Positions 35,099-44,800 of a DNA stretch of 64,000 bases are shown piece by piece. The notes below the pieces were generated by a model. That model was not told the DNA's origin, searched no databases, and saw only the letters and a program-made list of their open reading frames with translations. Origin of the DNA: Halomonas sp. MCCC 1A13316 (GTDB lineage: Bacteria; Pseudomonadota; Gammaproteobacteria; Pseudomonadales; Halomonadaceae); contig NZ_CP053382.1 in assembly GCF_014931605.1 (NCBI RefSeq), positions 682,001-746,000 of the forward strand. Reading direction: 5' to 3'. The stretch's first letter is position 1; every line of letters begins with the position of its first letter. A program made the translations under genes and the position numbers.

Positions 35099-35359
35099 AC
35101 GAACCTCCCGTTCCGGCTGGGAACATCCCGCTGCCTCTCCTTGTTTACCGTGCGTAACGGTCGAGACGTCCATGACTTCAGCATAGAAGCTTTATCGGCT
35201 TGGAGCAGGTTAGCGAATGTGAAGGCTTGCTAAGGAAACGCTTCACGAAGGGACGGAATTTGTCGCAAGCCCCCTGAACGAGCAGACATCGCAAGCGGAG
35301 ACGGTATTGGACCGATTCCACGTCTCTGTCCATGGTTAGGGTATTGCTCATTCACAACC
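35099..35359. other. Divergent intergenic region
   Basis: Separates the minus-strand reductase operon from the AsmA-like gene. No hairpin or clear promoter box that I would defend. Confidence 0.35.
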
Positions 35360-38300
35360 ATGGATGGAATGGTGAACAAGGTCGCTCGTCTAATCTCCAT
35401 GACCGTGGGGGCGCTGCTGCTGGTACTGGTGGCGGCGGCGCTGTTTCTCGAAACCGGCTGGTTTCGTGGCTGGCTGGAGGATCAGGCCAGTGAACAGCTG
35501 GGACGCAAGGTGACCATCGCCGAGCACGGTATCGATTGGGGCTTACCGCTGACCCTGCGGCTCAATGAGGTGCGCGTCGCCAATGCGAGCTGGGCCGAGG
35601 ATCCCATGGCCCGCCTCGAGGAACTGTCGGTGACCCTGGACGTGGGCGCCCTGCTGCAGGGCAAGATCGAGCTGGAGCGGGTCGACGTCAACCGGCCGGA
35701 GATGTTCCTGCTGCGCCGGGAGGACGGAACCACCAATATTGATGACCTGCTGGAAGGGGAGCCGACCGAAGAGCAGGACATTCCCCTCTGGCCCAAGGCT
35801 TTCAATATCGATCGAGGGCGGCTGGTATTTCGCGATTCGGGCCGGGACGTCGAACTCGACATGGCGTTCTCCACTCCCGGCGAGAGTGTGGAAGAGCTGA
35901 GCGCGGACATCCGCGGGGAAGGCCATGTCCAGGGCGATGCCGTGGCGTTCCAGGGCGTGCTGCACTTGGAGATGGAGGAGCGCCGTGGTGCCATCGAAGC
36001 GTTCCAGGGGCGTCTCGGAGAGAGTCGTCTGCACGGCAGTCTCGCGCTGGATCTCGGCCGTGACGTACCGCGAATGCAGGCTGACCTCGATGTCGACGTG
36101 CTCGATCTGAACCGCTGGAGTGAACTCTTTACCCAAGACGAACGCCAGGTTGCCGCTCAGGAGCGCCCGCTCATGGAGAGGCTGGAGAGGCTGCGCTCCT
36201 TCGAGGCTGAGGTCGTCCTTTCCATCGGACTGCTGCGTGCCGCCGAGCGAACGTTGCATGACGTCGTGGTGCGCGGAGCGCTGCGTGAAGGCGAGCTGGC
36301 GATCGACCGGCTGCAGGCCAGGGAACCACTGGGCGAAGGCGAGGAGCGGTCGATCCACCTCCAGGGGCGGCTGGACGCGGCGTCTGCCGAGGACGAGGCC
36401 GCAAGCGTCGAGCAGGGACGCCTGAGCTACCGTGACACGGCCCGCAAAATCGAGATCGAGGCGAGCTTCGAGGCGCCCGGCGACAGTGCCAACGGGGCCG
36501 CTGGGGACCAGCGCTTGAGCGTGCAGGGCGAGGGGCGGCTACAGGAGGACAGTGTGGCGTTCGAGGGGCTGTTGCGTCTCGATGTCAATGCGTGGCGAGG
36601 CGGTATCGATGGGTTCGAGGCGAGCATCGGTGAAAGCCACCTTGAAGGTAGCCTGGAATTCGACCTTGGGCGCGATTCCCCCTGGCTCGCTGCCGAACTC
36701 GAGGGTGATGCGCTCGACCTCGACCGCTGGGGGCTGTTCGAGGAGGAGCGGGCGCGCGAAGCACCGCGCCAGGAAGAAGCGCAGCAGGAAGGGGAGTGGG
36801 ATCGGCAGGTGGTTCAGGTGCTACAGGGCCTGGAGGCGTTCGAGGGTGAGTTCGACCTGGCGCTAGGGCAGTTGCACTATGCCGGCCAGACCCTGTATGA
36901 CCTTGCCCTCGATGCAACGCTCGAAGAGGGGCGGCTCTCCATCGCCCGCTTGCAGGCCCGGCAACAGCTCGATGACGAGTCGCCTCGCTCGTTGAGCCTC
37001 CAGGGCTGGCTCGAGGTCGACGAGCAGCGCCTGGTGGCCGACCTGCAGGCGCAGTTGGATCGCATCGACCTGACCGCGGCGCTGGCCCCGCTCGGGTTCG
37101 GCCCGCTGGGTACACTGGATGGCAATCTCAATACTCGCGTGGTCGACGGTGGATTGTTGTTCGAGAACACCGCGCTGGACTACCGTGCCTCGCATTGGGG
37201 CCTGGCGCTCTCGTTCACTGCCGACACCCGCACGGAGGGCGTGGAAGGGCAGCGTGTGCACCTGGTCGGTCAAGGCAGCTACGAGCAAGAGCAGTTCGAT
37301 TTCGATCTGTTGGTTGGCCCGCTGCTTGACCTCACCAATCCCGACGCGGCCTATCCGATTTCCGGCGAGCTGGCCAGTGGCGACACCCGGTTATGGATCG
37401 ATGGCAGCGCGGTGCAGCCCTTTGCCCTCGAATCGCTGGAGGGCCGCGCCCGTCTCGAGGGGCCCAGCCCGGCTGAACTCACCGAGCTGACCGGCATCAG
37501 CCTGCCCGAGCTGCCGCCCTATCGGGTCAGCGGCTACGTTCGCTACCGGGACGACCTGCTCAATGTCGATGGCCTCGAGGGTACCTTCGGCGATAGCGAC
37601 GTTGCCGGCGACGTGCGCATTCGCTTCGGCGAGCGGCCCAAGCTATGGGCGACCCTGGAATCGCAGCAGCTCGAGGCGGATGACTTGCTGCCGATACTGG
37701 GCATGTCGCCCGAAACCGGCACGGGCGAGACGGTTTCGCCCGAACAGCAGCAGTGGGAAGCGGAGGAACGGCGCGCAGGGGTACTGTTCCCCGATCGTGA
37801 ATGGAACCTGGAGGCGCTGCGCAACACCGACATCGTGCTCGATTACGAGGCGGCCGAGGTTCAGGCGAAGCGGGTGCCGTTCAACGATATGGCAGTGTCG
37901 CTGGAGCTGGATCGCGGTGTGATGACGGTCGATCCGCTGCAGTTGGGGCTCGGCGGCGGCGAGGTACGTGCCAGTTGGCGGCTGGATGCCCGGAAAGCGG
38001 CCATCGAGGGCGTCTTGCAGCTGGCGCTCGATCAGATCAATCTCAAGGCGCTACTCGACGAGGCCGGGCTCCCCGACGTAGCGCGGGACTCACTGGGCGT
38101 ATTCGGCGGTCACGGCGATTTCAGTTACCGTGGGGGCTCCATGCACGAGGTCATGGCCGGGCTCGATGGGGAGTTGGAGCTGGCGATGTCCCAGGGCTGG
38201 CTGGACATCATCGCCGCCGAGCTGCTGCCGCTCAACGTGGCCAATGCGCTGGTGGCGGCTCTCGCTGGAGAGGAGCAGGTGCAGCTGGAGTGCACCTATG

Positions 38301-38659
38301 TGCGCTTCTTGGTCGAGGAAGGCCTGGCCGAGCTGGAGAATTTCTTCATGGCCACCGAGATCGCTCACTTCGAAGGGGCCGGGGCCATCAATCTGGAGAC
38401 AGAGAAGATGGACATGGCATTTCAGGGCCATAACCTCGATCCCACCCTGTTCACCGGCAATTCGCCGGTGGAGCTGAAGGGCTCGCTGCGCGAGCCGGAA
38501 GTGAACGTCGTTACCGAGGAGTTGATCGCGCGTGGTGCCCTGTCGCTGTTGGGCGCCCTCGTGGCACCGCCCTTGGCGATTCTGCCGTGGGTCGACCCGG
38601 GCGGTGGCGAGCAGGTCGGCATGGGCTGCGAGCAGGCGCTCTCGGCGTTCAAGGAGTAA
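35360..38659 (+). CDS. AsmA-like envelope protein with internal duplication
   Basis: 1099 residues. One N-terminal membrane helix (about 12-32) followed by a long periplasmic part. The first 100 residues (ETGWFRGWLEDQ, LGRKVTIAEHGIDWG) and the last 250 (AsmA-type C-terminus with FSYRGGSMHEVMAGLDGELEL) define the family, which includes bridge-like lipid transporters such as TamB, YdbH and YhdP. Residues about 152-340 and 352-552 are a tandem repeat (GRLVFRDSGRDVELD / GRLSYRDTARKIEIE; GSLALDLGRD / GSLEFDLGRD; DLNRW / DLDRW). This extra module lengthens the groove-forming section. Probable role: outer-membrane lipid homeostasis. Confidence 0.88.
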   Translation: MDGMVNKVARLISMTVGALLLVLVAAALFLETGWFRGWLEDQASEQLGRKVTIAEHGIDWGLPLTLRLNEVRVANASWAEDPMARLEELSVTLDVGALLQGKIELERVDVNRPEMFLLRREDGTTNIDDLLEGEPTEEQDIPLWPKAFNIDRGRLVFRDSGRDVELDMAFSTPGESVEELSADIRGEGHVQGDAVAFQGVLHLEMEERRGAIEAFQGRLGESRLHGSLALDLGRDVPRMQADLDVDVLDLNRWSELFTQDERQVAAQERPLMERLERLRSFEAEVVLSIGLLRAAERTLHDVVVRGALREGELAIDRLQAREPLGEGEERSIHLQGRLDAASAEDEAASVEQGRLSYRDTARKIEIEASFEAPGDSANGAAGDQRLSVQGEGRLQEDSVAFEGLLRLDVNAWRGGIDGFEASIGESHLEGSLEFDLGRDSPWLAAELEGDALDLDRWGLFEEERAREAPRQEEAQQEGEWDRQVVQVLQGLEAFEGEFDLALGQLHYAGQTLYDLALDATLEEGRLSIARLQARQQLDDESPRSLSLQGWLEVDEQRLVADLQAQLDRIDLTAALAPLGFGPLGTLDGNLNTRVVDGGLLFENTALDYRASHWGLALSFTADTRTEGVEGQRVHLVGQGSYEQEQFDFDLLVGPLLDLTNPDAAYPISGELASGDTRLWIDGSAVQPFALESLEGRARLEGPSPAELTELTGISLPELPPYRVSGYVRYRDDLLNVDGLEGTFGDSDVAGDVRIRFGERPKLWATLESQQLEADDLLPILGMSPETGTGETVSPEQQQWEAEERRAGVLFPDREWNLEALRNTDIVLDYEAAEVQAKRVPFNDMAVSLELDRGVMTVDPLQLGLGGGEVRASWRLDARKAAIEGVLQLALDQINLKALLDEAGLPDVARDSLGVFGGHGDFSYRGGSMHEVMAGLDGELELAMSQGWLDIIAAELLPLNVANALVAALAGEEQVQLECTYVRFLVEEGLAELENFFMATEIAHFEGAGAINLETEKMDMAFQGHNLDPTLFTGNSPVELKGSLREPEVNVVTEELIARGALSLLGALVAPPLAILPWVDPGGGEQVGMGCEQALSAFKE

Positions 38660-38796
38660 GCCGGGATTTCCTCGCATGCGTTTGCCTGACAGCCTCATTT
38701 TAATTAACCGGTAAACGCTTCATTACGTTACGCTGTGCTTGGCCTCGTCCGTTGGAGCGCAGGCCGATATGGCAAAACGTGATGGGCGAGGTGTGA

Positions 38797-39984
38797 ATGA
38801 ACAAGCCAGAGCGGATCCTGGTGGAGCAGCATCTTTCCCCAGCCAATGACGGCCCGCCGAAGGGGATCAGGGGGCTACTCCAGCGCTTCTGGCGCGACCT
38901 GATGACCTCGGGCGGGCGCACCTATGAGAGCTGCCCCGACTACTTGCGCATAACCCTGCTCAATCTGGTGCAGAGCGCCAGTATTCTGATCTGGGCGCTG
39001 TTCCTGCTGCTGATTGTACTGGGCGTGCTGGAGTTCACGCCGGGTCGCCTGGCCATCGACATGGCGGGACTGGTGATCGCCATTGGCGTCATCTTTGGGA
39101 TGCGCCAAGGGTTGGCCGTCTCCCGGGCAGCCCACGTCACCCATCTGTTCCTGTTCGTCTCCTTGCTGGGGTTGTCGGTCGTTCGAGCCGAGAATCCGCT
39201 GACGATGACGTTGCCGCTTATCTACCCTGCCCTGGCCTTCCTGCTGCTCGATGACATCCGCCGTGGTTTAGCCGGCACCTTGCTGATGACGGCGGGCCTC
39301 AACATCCTGCTGTCCTCGGGTTTCGGCCCCGATCTGGGTGATAACGCCATGCTGCTCGACGGGGCCTTGACCATCACCGTGGTGATGCTGTTCCAGGCGG
39401 CTGTCATGGCGCTTTACGTGCACCATCGCAAGCAGGCGATCTCCATGCTGCGTGCCGTCAGCGTGAAGCTCAACGAGCTGGCCAGTCACGATCCACTGAC
39501 GGGGTTGTACAACCGGCGTACCTTTATCGAGGTGCTCGAGCGCGAACTGTCGCGGCGCGATGACGATGACCGCTCGCTGGCCTTCCTGCTGTTCGACGTT
39601 GATCGCTTCAAGGCCTACAACGACGTCTACGGCCATCCTCAGGGGGACGAACTGCTCAAACGCCTCGCCGACGTGACCACTCAGGTTTTTTCCCGCGGGG
39701 AGGATGTGGTATTCCGTCTCGGAGGCGAGGAGTTCGGCGTGGTGTACCGCACCGATACTCCCGAGCAGGCCGCAGAAATGGCCGACCAATTGCTTGCTGC
39801 CATCGAAGCCATGGGCGAGCCGGCGCCCGCCGGACCTCACGCCAACGTCTCCGTCTCAGCCGGGCTCTGCCTCGTGGACAAGCGGCGTGAAGCCAGCGCC
39901 AACCAGATCTACAGCCGCACGGACCAGGCGCTTTACCGTGCCAAGGAGGCAGGGCGAGCCCGCTGGATGTACGCTTCCGTGTGA
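38797..39984 (+). CDS. Membrane-bound diguanylate cyclase
   Basis: 395 residues. About six membrane helices between 55 and 215 (MASE-like sensor region, not a named type) and a C-terminal GGDEF domain. SHDPLTGLYNRRTF opens it, DVDRFKAYNDVYGHPQGDEL binds substrate, and the active site is LGGEEFGVV. The I-site RGED lies five residues upstream, so product inhibition is expected. It makes c-di-GMP. Monocistronic. Confidence 0.92.
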   Translation: MNKPERILVEQHLSPANDGPPKGIRGLLQRFWRDLMTSGGRTYESCPDYLRITLLNLVQSASILIWALFLLLIVLGVLEFTPGRLAIDMAGLVIAIGVIFGMRQGLAVSRAAHVTHLFLFVSLLGLSVVRAENPLTMTLPLIYPALAFLLLDDIRRGLAGTLLMTAGLNILLSSGFGPDLGDNAMLLDGALTITVVMLFQAAVMALYVHHRKQAISMLRAVSVKLNELASHDPLTGLYNRRTFIEVLERELSRRDDDDRSLAFLLFDVDRFKAYNDVYGHPQGDELLKRLADVTTQVFSRGEDVVFRLGGEEFGVVYRTDTPEQAAEMADQLLAAIEAMGEPAPAGPHANVSVSAGLCLVDKRREASANQIYSRTDQALYRAKEAGRARWMYASV

Positions 39985-40003
39985 TCCGGAGCAAGGCAGC
40001 CCT

Positions 40004-41473
40004 TTACCCGCCGGGGCCGTACTCCAGGCACCGCTCGGTCATGGCCGGGCCCTGCAGCAGCGCACTGTTGAGGTCGCGCAAGGCGCTGCGCAGGCCCTCC
40101 TCCAGCACCGGGTGGTAGAAGGGCATCTCCAGCATGCGTTCGACCCCCATCTTCTGCTCCAGCGACCAGGCCAGCAGGTGAGCGATATGCTCCACGCGAG
40201 GACCGAACAGTTCGGCACCGAGGAACTGGCCGGAACCGTGCTCGGCGTACAGGCGCATCAGGCCGCGGTTCTGGCGCATCACCACGGCACGGCCCTGATC
40301 CTCGAAGGTGGCCTCTCCCTCGGCGACACCGTCGCAGCCGAAGCGCTGTGCCGCTTCGTCGCGGTTAAGCCCCACCGTGGCCATCTGCGGGTCGGTGAAG
40401 GCAATCGACAACCGCGTGCTGCGATGGCCGGCGCGGCGCTCGGGGTAGCGGCCGGCATTGTGCCCGGCGATGCGGCCCTGCTGGTTCGCTTCGTGCAGTA
40501 GCGGCAGCTCCTGGCTGGCGTCCCCGGCGATGAAGATATGGCTGCCGGCGCCCTCGTTACCGGCCTGGCGGCACTGCATGGTGAAGCGGTTGTAGTCGGG
40601 AACCCCTTTGCCATCCAGCCGCAGGCCGGCATTCTGCAGGTCGAGACGGTCGAGGTTGGGGCGGCGTCCGGTAGCGGCCAGCAGGTAGTCGAAGCGTTCG
40701 GTCAGGCGCCGGCCGCTGTCACGCTCGTGAAAACGGACCGCCACCTGGCTTCCATCACGTTCGATGGACTCGATCTGAGCCGCGGAGTCCAGGTAGAACT
40801 CACCATTGAAGGTACGCTCGGCGTAGTCGCGCAGTGCCGGGTCCTGGAACGGGCCGAGTGAACCGCTCTTGCCGAACATGCGCAGCCGCACGCCCAGGCG
40901 GGCGAGTGCCTGGCCGAGTTCCAGGCCGACGATGCCGGAGCCGAACACGGCCACCGATTCGGGCAGGTCTTGCCATTCGAAGATGGCGTCGCTGTCGACC
41001 AGACGATCGCCGGCCGGAGCGAAAGCCTTAGGGCTGTGGGGGCGCGAGCCGGTCGCGATGACGATGGCCCGGGCACGCAGGCTTAGATCGTCGCCAACGT
41101 GTAGCGTATGGGGATCCTCGAAGCGGGCGTGGCCCATGATGCGATTGTCGGGCTCGATGCGCTGCATGGAGTCGAGCACGCTCTCGACGAAGGCGTCGCG
41201 TTGACGCCTGACGCGGGCCATGACGTCTTGTCCGTTGACCTCGATGCCTCCGACCTCGATGCCGAAGCCTGCGGCCTCGTGTGCCTGATGGGCCGACTCG
41301 GCGGCAGCGATCAGCAACTTGGAAGGCATACAGCCTACCCGGGCACAGGTGGTTCCGGGCTCGCCACCCTCGATGAGCACTACCCGGTCATGATACTGCC
41401 TGGCCGATTGCCAAGCGCTAAGGCCGGCCGTGCCGGCCCCGATTACGGCAACATCCACATCGCGTTCCAGCAT
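40004..41473 (-). CDS. Dihydrolipoamide dehydrogenase-like flavoprotein
   Basis: 489 residues, class I pyridine-nucleotide-disulfide oxidoreductase. FAD site VAVIGAGTAGLSA, redox pair in TTCARVGCMPSK (Cys-x4-Cys), NAD site VAVFGSGIVGLELGQAL, and the C-terminal dimer-interface His-Glu pair in FYHPVLEEGL. It is a stand-alone copy, not in a 2-oxoacid dehydrogenase operon, so the partner disulfide is unknown. It is convergent with the GGDEF gene, 20 bases apart. Confidence 0.88.
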   Translation of the reverse strand: MLERDVDVAVIGAGTAGLSAWQSARQYHDRVVLIEGGEPGTTCARVGCMPSKLLIAAAESAHQAHEAAGFGIEVGGIEVNGQDVMARVRRQRDAFVESVLDSMQRIEPDNRIMGHARFEDPHTLHVGDDLSLRARAIVIATGSRPHSPKAFAPAGDRLVDSDAIFEWQDLPESVAVFGSGIVGLELGQALARLGVRLRMFGKSGSLGPFQDPALRDYAERTFNGEFYLDSAAQIESIERDGSQVAVRFHERDSGRRLTERFDYLLAATGRRPNLDRLDLQNAGLRLDGKGVPDYNRFTMQCRQAGNEGAGSHIFIAGDASQELPLLHEANQQGRIAGHNAGRYPERRAGHRSTRLSIAFTDPQMATVGLNRDEAAQRFGCDGVAEGEATFEDQGRAVVMRQNRGLMRLYAEHGSGQFLGAELFGPRVEHIAHLLAWSLEQKMGVERMLEMPFYHPVLEEGLRSALRDLNSALLQGPAMTERCLEYGPGG

Positions 41474-41569
41474 CGCGAGTCTCCCTGGCCTACTGGCATA
41501 GGCTGAATGGCCTGCAACAACTTAAGCCTAGACGCCATTTGCGGGGAGCGGTCAAAACCGGCGTTGGGC

Positions 41570-41758
41570 TCACGACTTGCGATTGTGGGTAGGCTTGTCC
41601 TTCTGGCTGGTGGAAGCCATTTTCTCGAGTTCCTTTTCATCCATCGACTCGTACATCTGCTTCGACGCACCTTCGAGTTCGCTGACCTTCTTCTCTCCGC
41701 GCTTGGCGGCGAGGGCGGCGCCGGCTGCCATTTGCTGGGCTTCTGATTTGGCTGGCAT
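41570..41758 (-). CDS. DUF3008 small stress-type protein
   Basis: 62 residues, very hydrophilic: MPAKSEAQQMAAGAALAAKRG, KKVSELEGASKQMYESM, then KELEKMASTSQKDKP. These are the conserved blocks of DUF3008. The role is unknown; composition suggests a disordered or helical protein. AGGAGA precedes the ATG at 41758. Confidence 0.85.
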   Translation of the reverse strand: MPAKSEAQQMAAGAALAAKRGEKKVSELEGASKQMYESMDEKELEKMASTSQKDKPTHNRKS

Positions 41759-41815
41759 GGTTTGTCTCCTTCCATAGACATTCAGCGGTTCAGCACATTC
41801 CAAGCTCCTAGTCAT

Positions 41816-42110
41816 GAAGCTAGCCTGAGAAGAAGAACATCGCCGTTTCAGTGTGTTACAGGGCGGAGCGGTTGCGTAATAAAGGGAACATCGTTCTTTA
41901 ATTACAGGTGACTGAGAGCATTGAGAAAATAAGTGAAGTACGTTTTATTGTGCTTACAAAATCCCTTTTGACTACAAAGCGTTTTGCATGATATTTGGAC
42001 AGAGCAAGATGATAACGACAACGACCTGGCGTGAGTTCAGTGAGTTAATCGGTATTAGTTGATTCATATCTTACGAATAAAAGCGTTACATCCGCGGGGA
42101 AGGGAGTCTC
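41816..42110. other. AT-rich promoter region
   Basis: About 295 bases of low-GC sequence between divergent genes. It presumably carries the promoters for DUF3008 and the GGDEF-EAL gene; no operator recognised. Confidence 0.4.
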
Positions 42111-43424
42111 ATGCGCCAGCTTGCCATCCAGAACCGATCCCAGGATCCGGTCAGCCAGTCCTGTCATGATGAAGTTACCGGCCTGGCGACACGCCGCCAC
42201 GCCGAGCAGCTTCTGGCCTCACTGCTCGCACATGCCGCCGAGCAGGGCACCAAGGTCGCCGTCCTGCACATCGATATCGATCGCTTGAAGGAGATCAACC
42301 ATTCACTGGGCAGGCCCATGGGCGATGCCTGCCTGCGCCTGGTGGCACAACGGGTCACCGAGGTCATCGACGTCAAGGGCAGTGTCAACCGGCTCGACAG
42401 CGACGAGGTGATGGCGGTATTGGCCGACGTGACGACCCTGGAGGCAGTCATTCCCCTCATCGAGCGGCTGCAGGAGCGCACTCGTCAGCCCATCGAGCTC
42501 TCCGGGAGAGCCCTCTTCGCCAGTTGTTGCATCGGGCTTGCGCTGTATCCCGACCATGGCGGCACGGTTACCGAGCTCATGCGTCACGCCAATCTGGCCC
42601 GGCGCCGAGCCCAGGCCCGGGGGAGCATGCAGTATTGCGTCTTCTCGCATGACCTGCTCGACGATGGTCCCGACCGCATTACGCTGCGCTGCGAGCTGCG
42701 CGATGCCCTGGCGCGCGGCGAAATGGAGCTTCGCTATCGCCCCTTGCTGTGCGCACGCAGTGGCCAGGTCGTGGCGGTGTCGGCCCAGCCCCGCTGGTGT
42801 TCGTCTCGTTTCGGCGTGCTGGAGGCGGCACAGTGGATGCCTGCTGCCCGGGAGAACGACCAATTATGTGAAATCTGCCCCTGGGTGCTGGCCAGCGCTT
42901 GCCGGCATGCGCGGTCATGGTACGAGGCCGGCTCGGGGCTGCGGGTGGTGGTCGGCGTGCCGGCGGAAGGACTGGTGGGCAACGTGCTGGTCGAAAGTGT
43001 TCACGCCGCGCTCGAGGAGAGCGGTCTGCCGGCGGGGCTGCTCGAGATCGAGCTGACCGAAGGCGGACTGATGCAGGACCCTGACCACGCCAGTCAGGTG
43101 CTCGAACGGCTCAAGGCGATCGGCGTGCGGCTCTCCATTGATGGCTTCGGCAGAGGCAACTCCATCCTTGGCCACCTGAGTCTTTTCCCCATCGATACGC
43201 TCAAGCTCGATGCGCTGTTCATCGACAATTGTCTCGACAACCCGCGCCGCCAGGCCATCATTCGCTCTGTCATCGGCATGGCCCACGAGCTGGGTGTGCG
43301 CGTGGCGGCTAGCGGGGTCCGTTCGCGTCAGCAGGTCGACTTCCTGCGTGAACAGGGCTGCGACCTGCTGCAGGGTAGCCTGTGGTCGCGTATGGAATAC
43401 AGCGACCCGTCAACTGAAGAGTAG
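42111..43424 (+). CDS. Catalytically degenerate GGDEF-EAL protein
   Basis: 437 residues, no membrane helix or sensor domain. The GGDEF half keeps the fold (DEVTGLATRRHAEQLL, HIDIDRLKEINHSLG) but the signature is RLDSDEV instead of RxGGDEF. The EAL half has SAQPRW where EALLRW is expected, DGFGRG for DDFGTG and LLQGSLWS for LxQGYLxS; the metal-binding Glu and Asp are partly lost. ELTEGGL and LKLDALFID remain. So neither synthesis nor hydrolysis of c-di-GMP is expected; a binding or regulatory role is likely. Confidence 0.88.
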   Translation: MRQLAIQNRSQDPVSQSCHDEVTGLATRRHAEQLLASLLAHAAEQGTKVAVLHIDIDRLKEINHSLGRPMGDACLRLVAQRVTEVIDVKGSVNRLDSDEVMAVLADVTTLEAVIPLIERLQERTRQPIELSGRALFASCCIGLALYPDHGGTVTELMRHANLARRRAQARGSMQYCVFSHDLLDDGPDRITLRCELRDALARGEMELRYRPLLCARSGQVVAVSAQPRWCSSRFGVLEAAQWMPAARENDQLCEICPWVLASACRHARSWYEAGSGLRVVVGVPAEGLVGNVLVESVHAALEESGLPAGLLEIELTEGGLMQDPDHASQVLERLKAIGVRLSIDGFGRGNSILGHLSLFPIDTLKLDALFIDNCLDNPRRQAIIRSVIGMAHELGVRVAASGVRSRQQVDFLREQGCDLLQGSLWSRMEYSDPSTEE

Positions 43425-43521
43425 CGGTGCCATAAAGCGTGCAAACAGGCATGTGGTTGCGGGAAAGTCCCGTTGGGTCGACCATTGAGGCTTTCCATGA
43501 GTCGCCATGACAGGAGCCGAC

Positions 43522-43719
43522 ATGCCCATCGTGACCATCCAGCAGTTCCCACGCGAACTGGCGCAGAAGCGCGAACTCGCTCGCCGTATCACCCAAGCCT
43601 TCGCCGAGGTCTACGCGGTTCCCGCCGAGAGCGTGCAGGTGTTCTTCAGCGAAGTGGACGGCGAGAGCTGGGCCAAGGCGGGCGTGATGGGCTGCGATCG
43701 TAGCGGCGCACAAGGCTGA
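43522..43719 (+). CDS. 4-oxalocrotonate tautomerase family protein
   Basis: 65 residues starting MPIVTIQQFP; Pro2 becomes the N-terminal catalytic proline. Middle segment KRELARRITQAFAEVYAVPAESVQVFFSEV matches the family. The family catalyses keto-enol tautomerisation as small oligomers. The start at 43522, not the ATG at 43507, leaves proline at the N-terminus as catalysis requires. The creatininase gene follows 15 bases downstream, so an operon is likely. Confidence 0.9.
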   Translation: MPIVTIQQFPRELAQKRELARRITQAFAEVYAVPAESVQVFFSEVDGESWAKAGVMGCDRSGAQG

Positions 43720-43734
43720 TCTCGAGGAGGCGAC

Positions 43735-44496
43735 ATGCGACTGCAGCACGCTACCTGGCAGGAGGTCGAGACCTACCTGCAGCGCGAAACCGGCATCATC
43801 GTGCCGATCGGCTCCACTGAGCAGCATGGCCCCAACGGTCTGGTGGGGACCGACGCCATCTGCCCCGAGACGGTTGCCTGGGAAATCGGCGAGCGTCACG
43901 GGGTGCTGGTGGCGCCGACCCAGAACCTTGGCATGGCTCAGCATCACCTGGCATTTCCCGGCACCATCAGCCTGCGCCCCATCACGCTGATGGCCGTGCT
44001 GCGGGATACCGTCACGTCGCTCGCGCGCCACGGTTTCACCCATGTGCTCTTCCTCAACGGCCATGGCGGCAACATCGCCAGCCTGAGTGCGGCATTCGCC
44101 GAGATCTACACCGAGCGCAGTATGGGCTTGGGGCCGCAGCCTGCCGGTGAGCTCCACCTCACCACCAACAATTGGTTCGCCGGTCCCCGGGTGCGCGAGC
44201 TGGCCGAGTCGCTCTACGGGGGTGCAGAGGGTACCCATGCCACCGCCTCGGAGGTGGCGCTCTCCTGGTTCGCCCGACCCGAGGCAATCAAGCAGGTCGC
44301 CATGTCGCCGCGCATCGCTCCCCGTGGCAGCGCCCAGTGCGATGCCGACGAGTTCCGCCGCCGTTTCCCCGACGGCCGCATGGGCTCGGACCCGAGCCTG
44401 GCCAGTGTGGAGCATGGCCAGCGCCTCTTCGAGGCAAGCGTGGCCGACGTATGGGAAGCCTACCGGGCTTTCACTAGGCCGATCACCGGGACATGA
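43735..44496 (+). CDS. Creatininase-family amidohydrolase
   Basis: 253 residues. Metal ligands are visible in PIGSTEQHGPNGLVGTDA (Glu, His, Asp), NGHGGN and AEGTHA(T)ASE. The family hydrolyses cyclic or linear amides (creatinine, formamides, mycofactocin precursors). The exact substrate is unknown. GAGGAGG precedes the ATG. Paired with the tautomerase upstream, suggesting degradation of a ring compound, which is inference. Confidence 0.88.
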   Translation: MRLQHATWQEVETYLQRETGIIVPIGSTEQHGPNGLVGTDAICPETVAWEIGERHGVLVAPTQNLGMAQHHLAFPGTISLRPITLMAVLRDTVTSLARHGFTHVLFLNGHGGNIASLSAAFAEIYTERSMGLGPQPAGELHLTTNNWFAGPRVRELAESLYGGAEGTHATASEVALSWFARPEAIKQVAMSPRIAPRGSAQCDADEFRRRFPDGRMGSDPSLASVEHGQRLFEASVADVWEAYRAFTRPITGT

Positions 44497-44676
44497 GCGA
44501 GCGGATAGGGCCAGCCAAAGCCATGTGCATGTCTTCAGAGTAAATAACCCCAGGCTGGTGAGCATAGCGAATGTCTGTGTCGCGCTTCGTATGTAGCCGC
44601 CTGCGGTAGAAAGGTAACGTTTGTTGACCGCTCATTGCGCCAGTGTGAAGCCGGGCGCAAGCCGCTCCGATATCAA

Positions 44677-44704
44677 TTGACACACCTCTCACGGGTACTA
44701 TTTT
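44677..44704 (+). promoter_or_regulatory. Sigma-70-type promoter of the envelope-stress operon
   Basis: TTGACA (44677-44682), a 16-base spacer and TATTTT (44699-44704), about 97 bases before the start at 44801. The other bases of 44497-44800 show nothing else. Confidence 0.5.
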
Positions 44705-44800
44705 GCGAGTGTCAGCCAAGTTTCGAGTCTCGATTGGACTGGTTGCATGGTGCTCCCTTTCGGAGAAATGGTGACACACGGCAATACATGGAGGTGGCGA

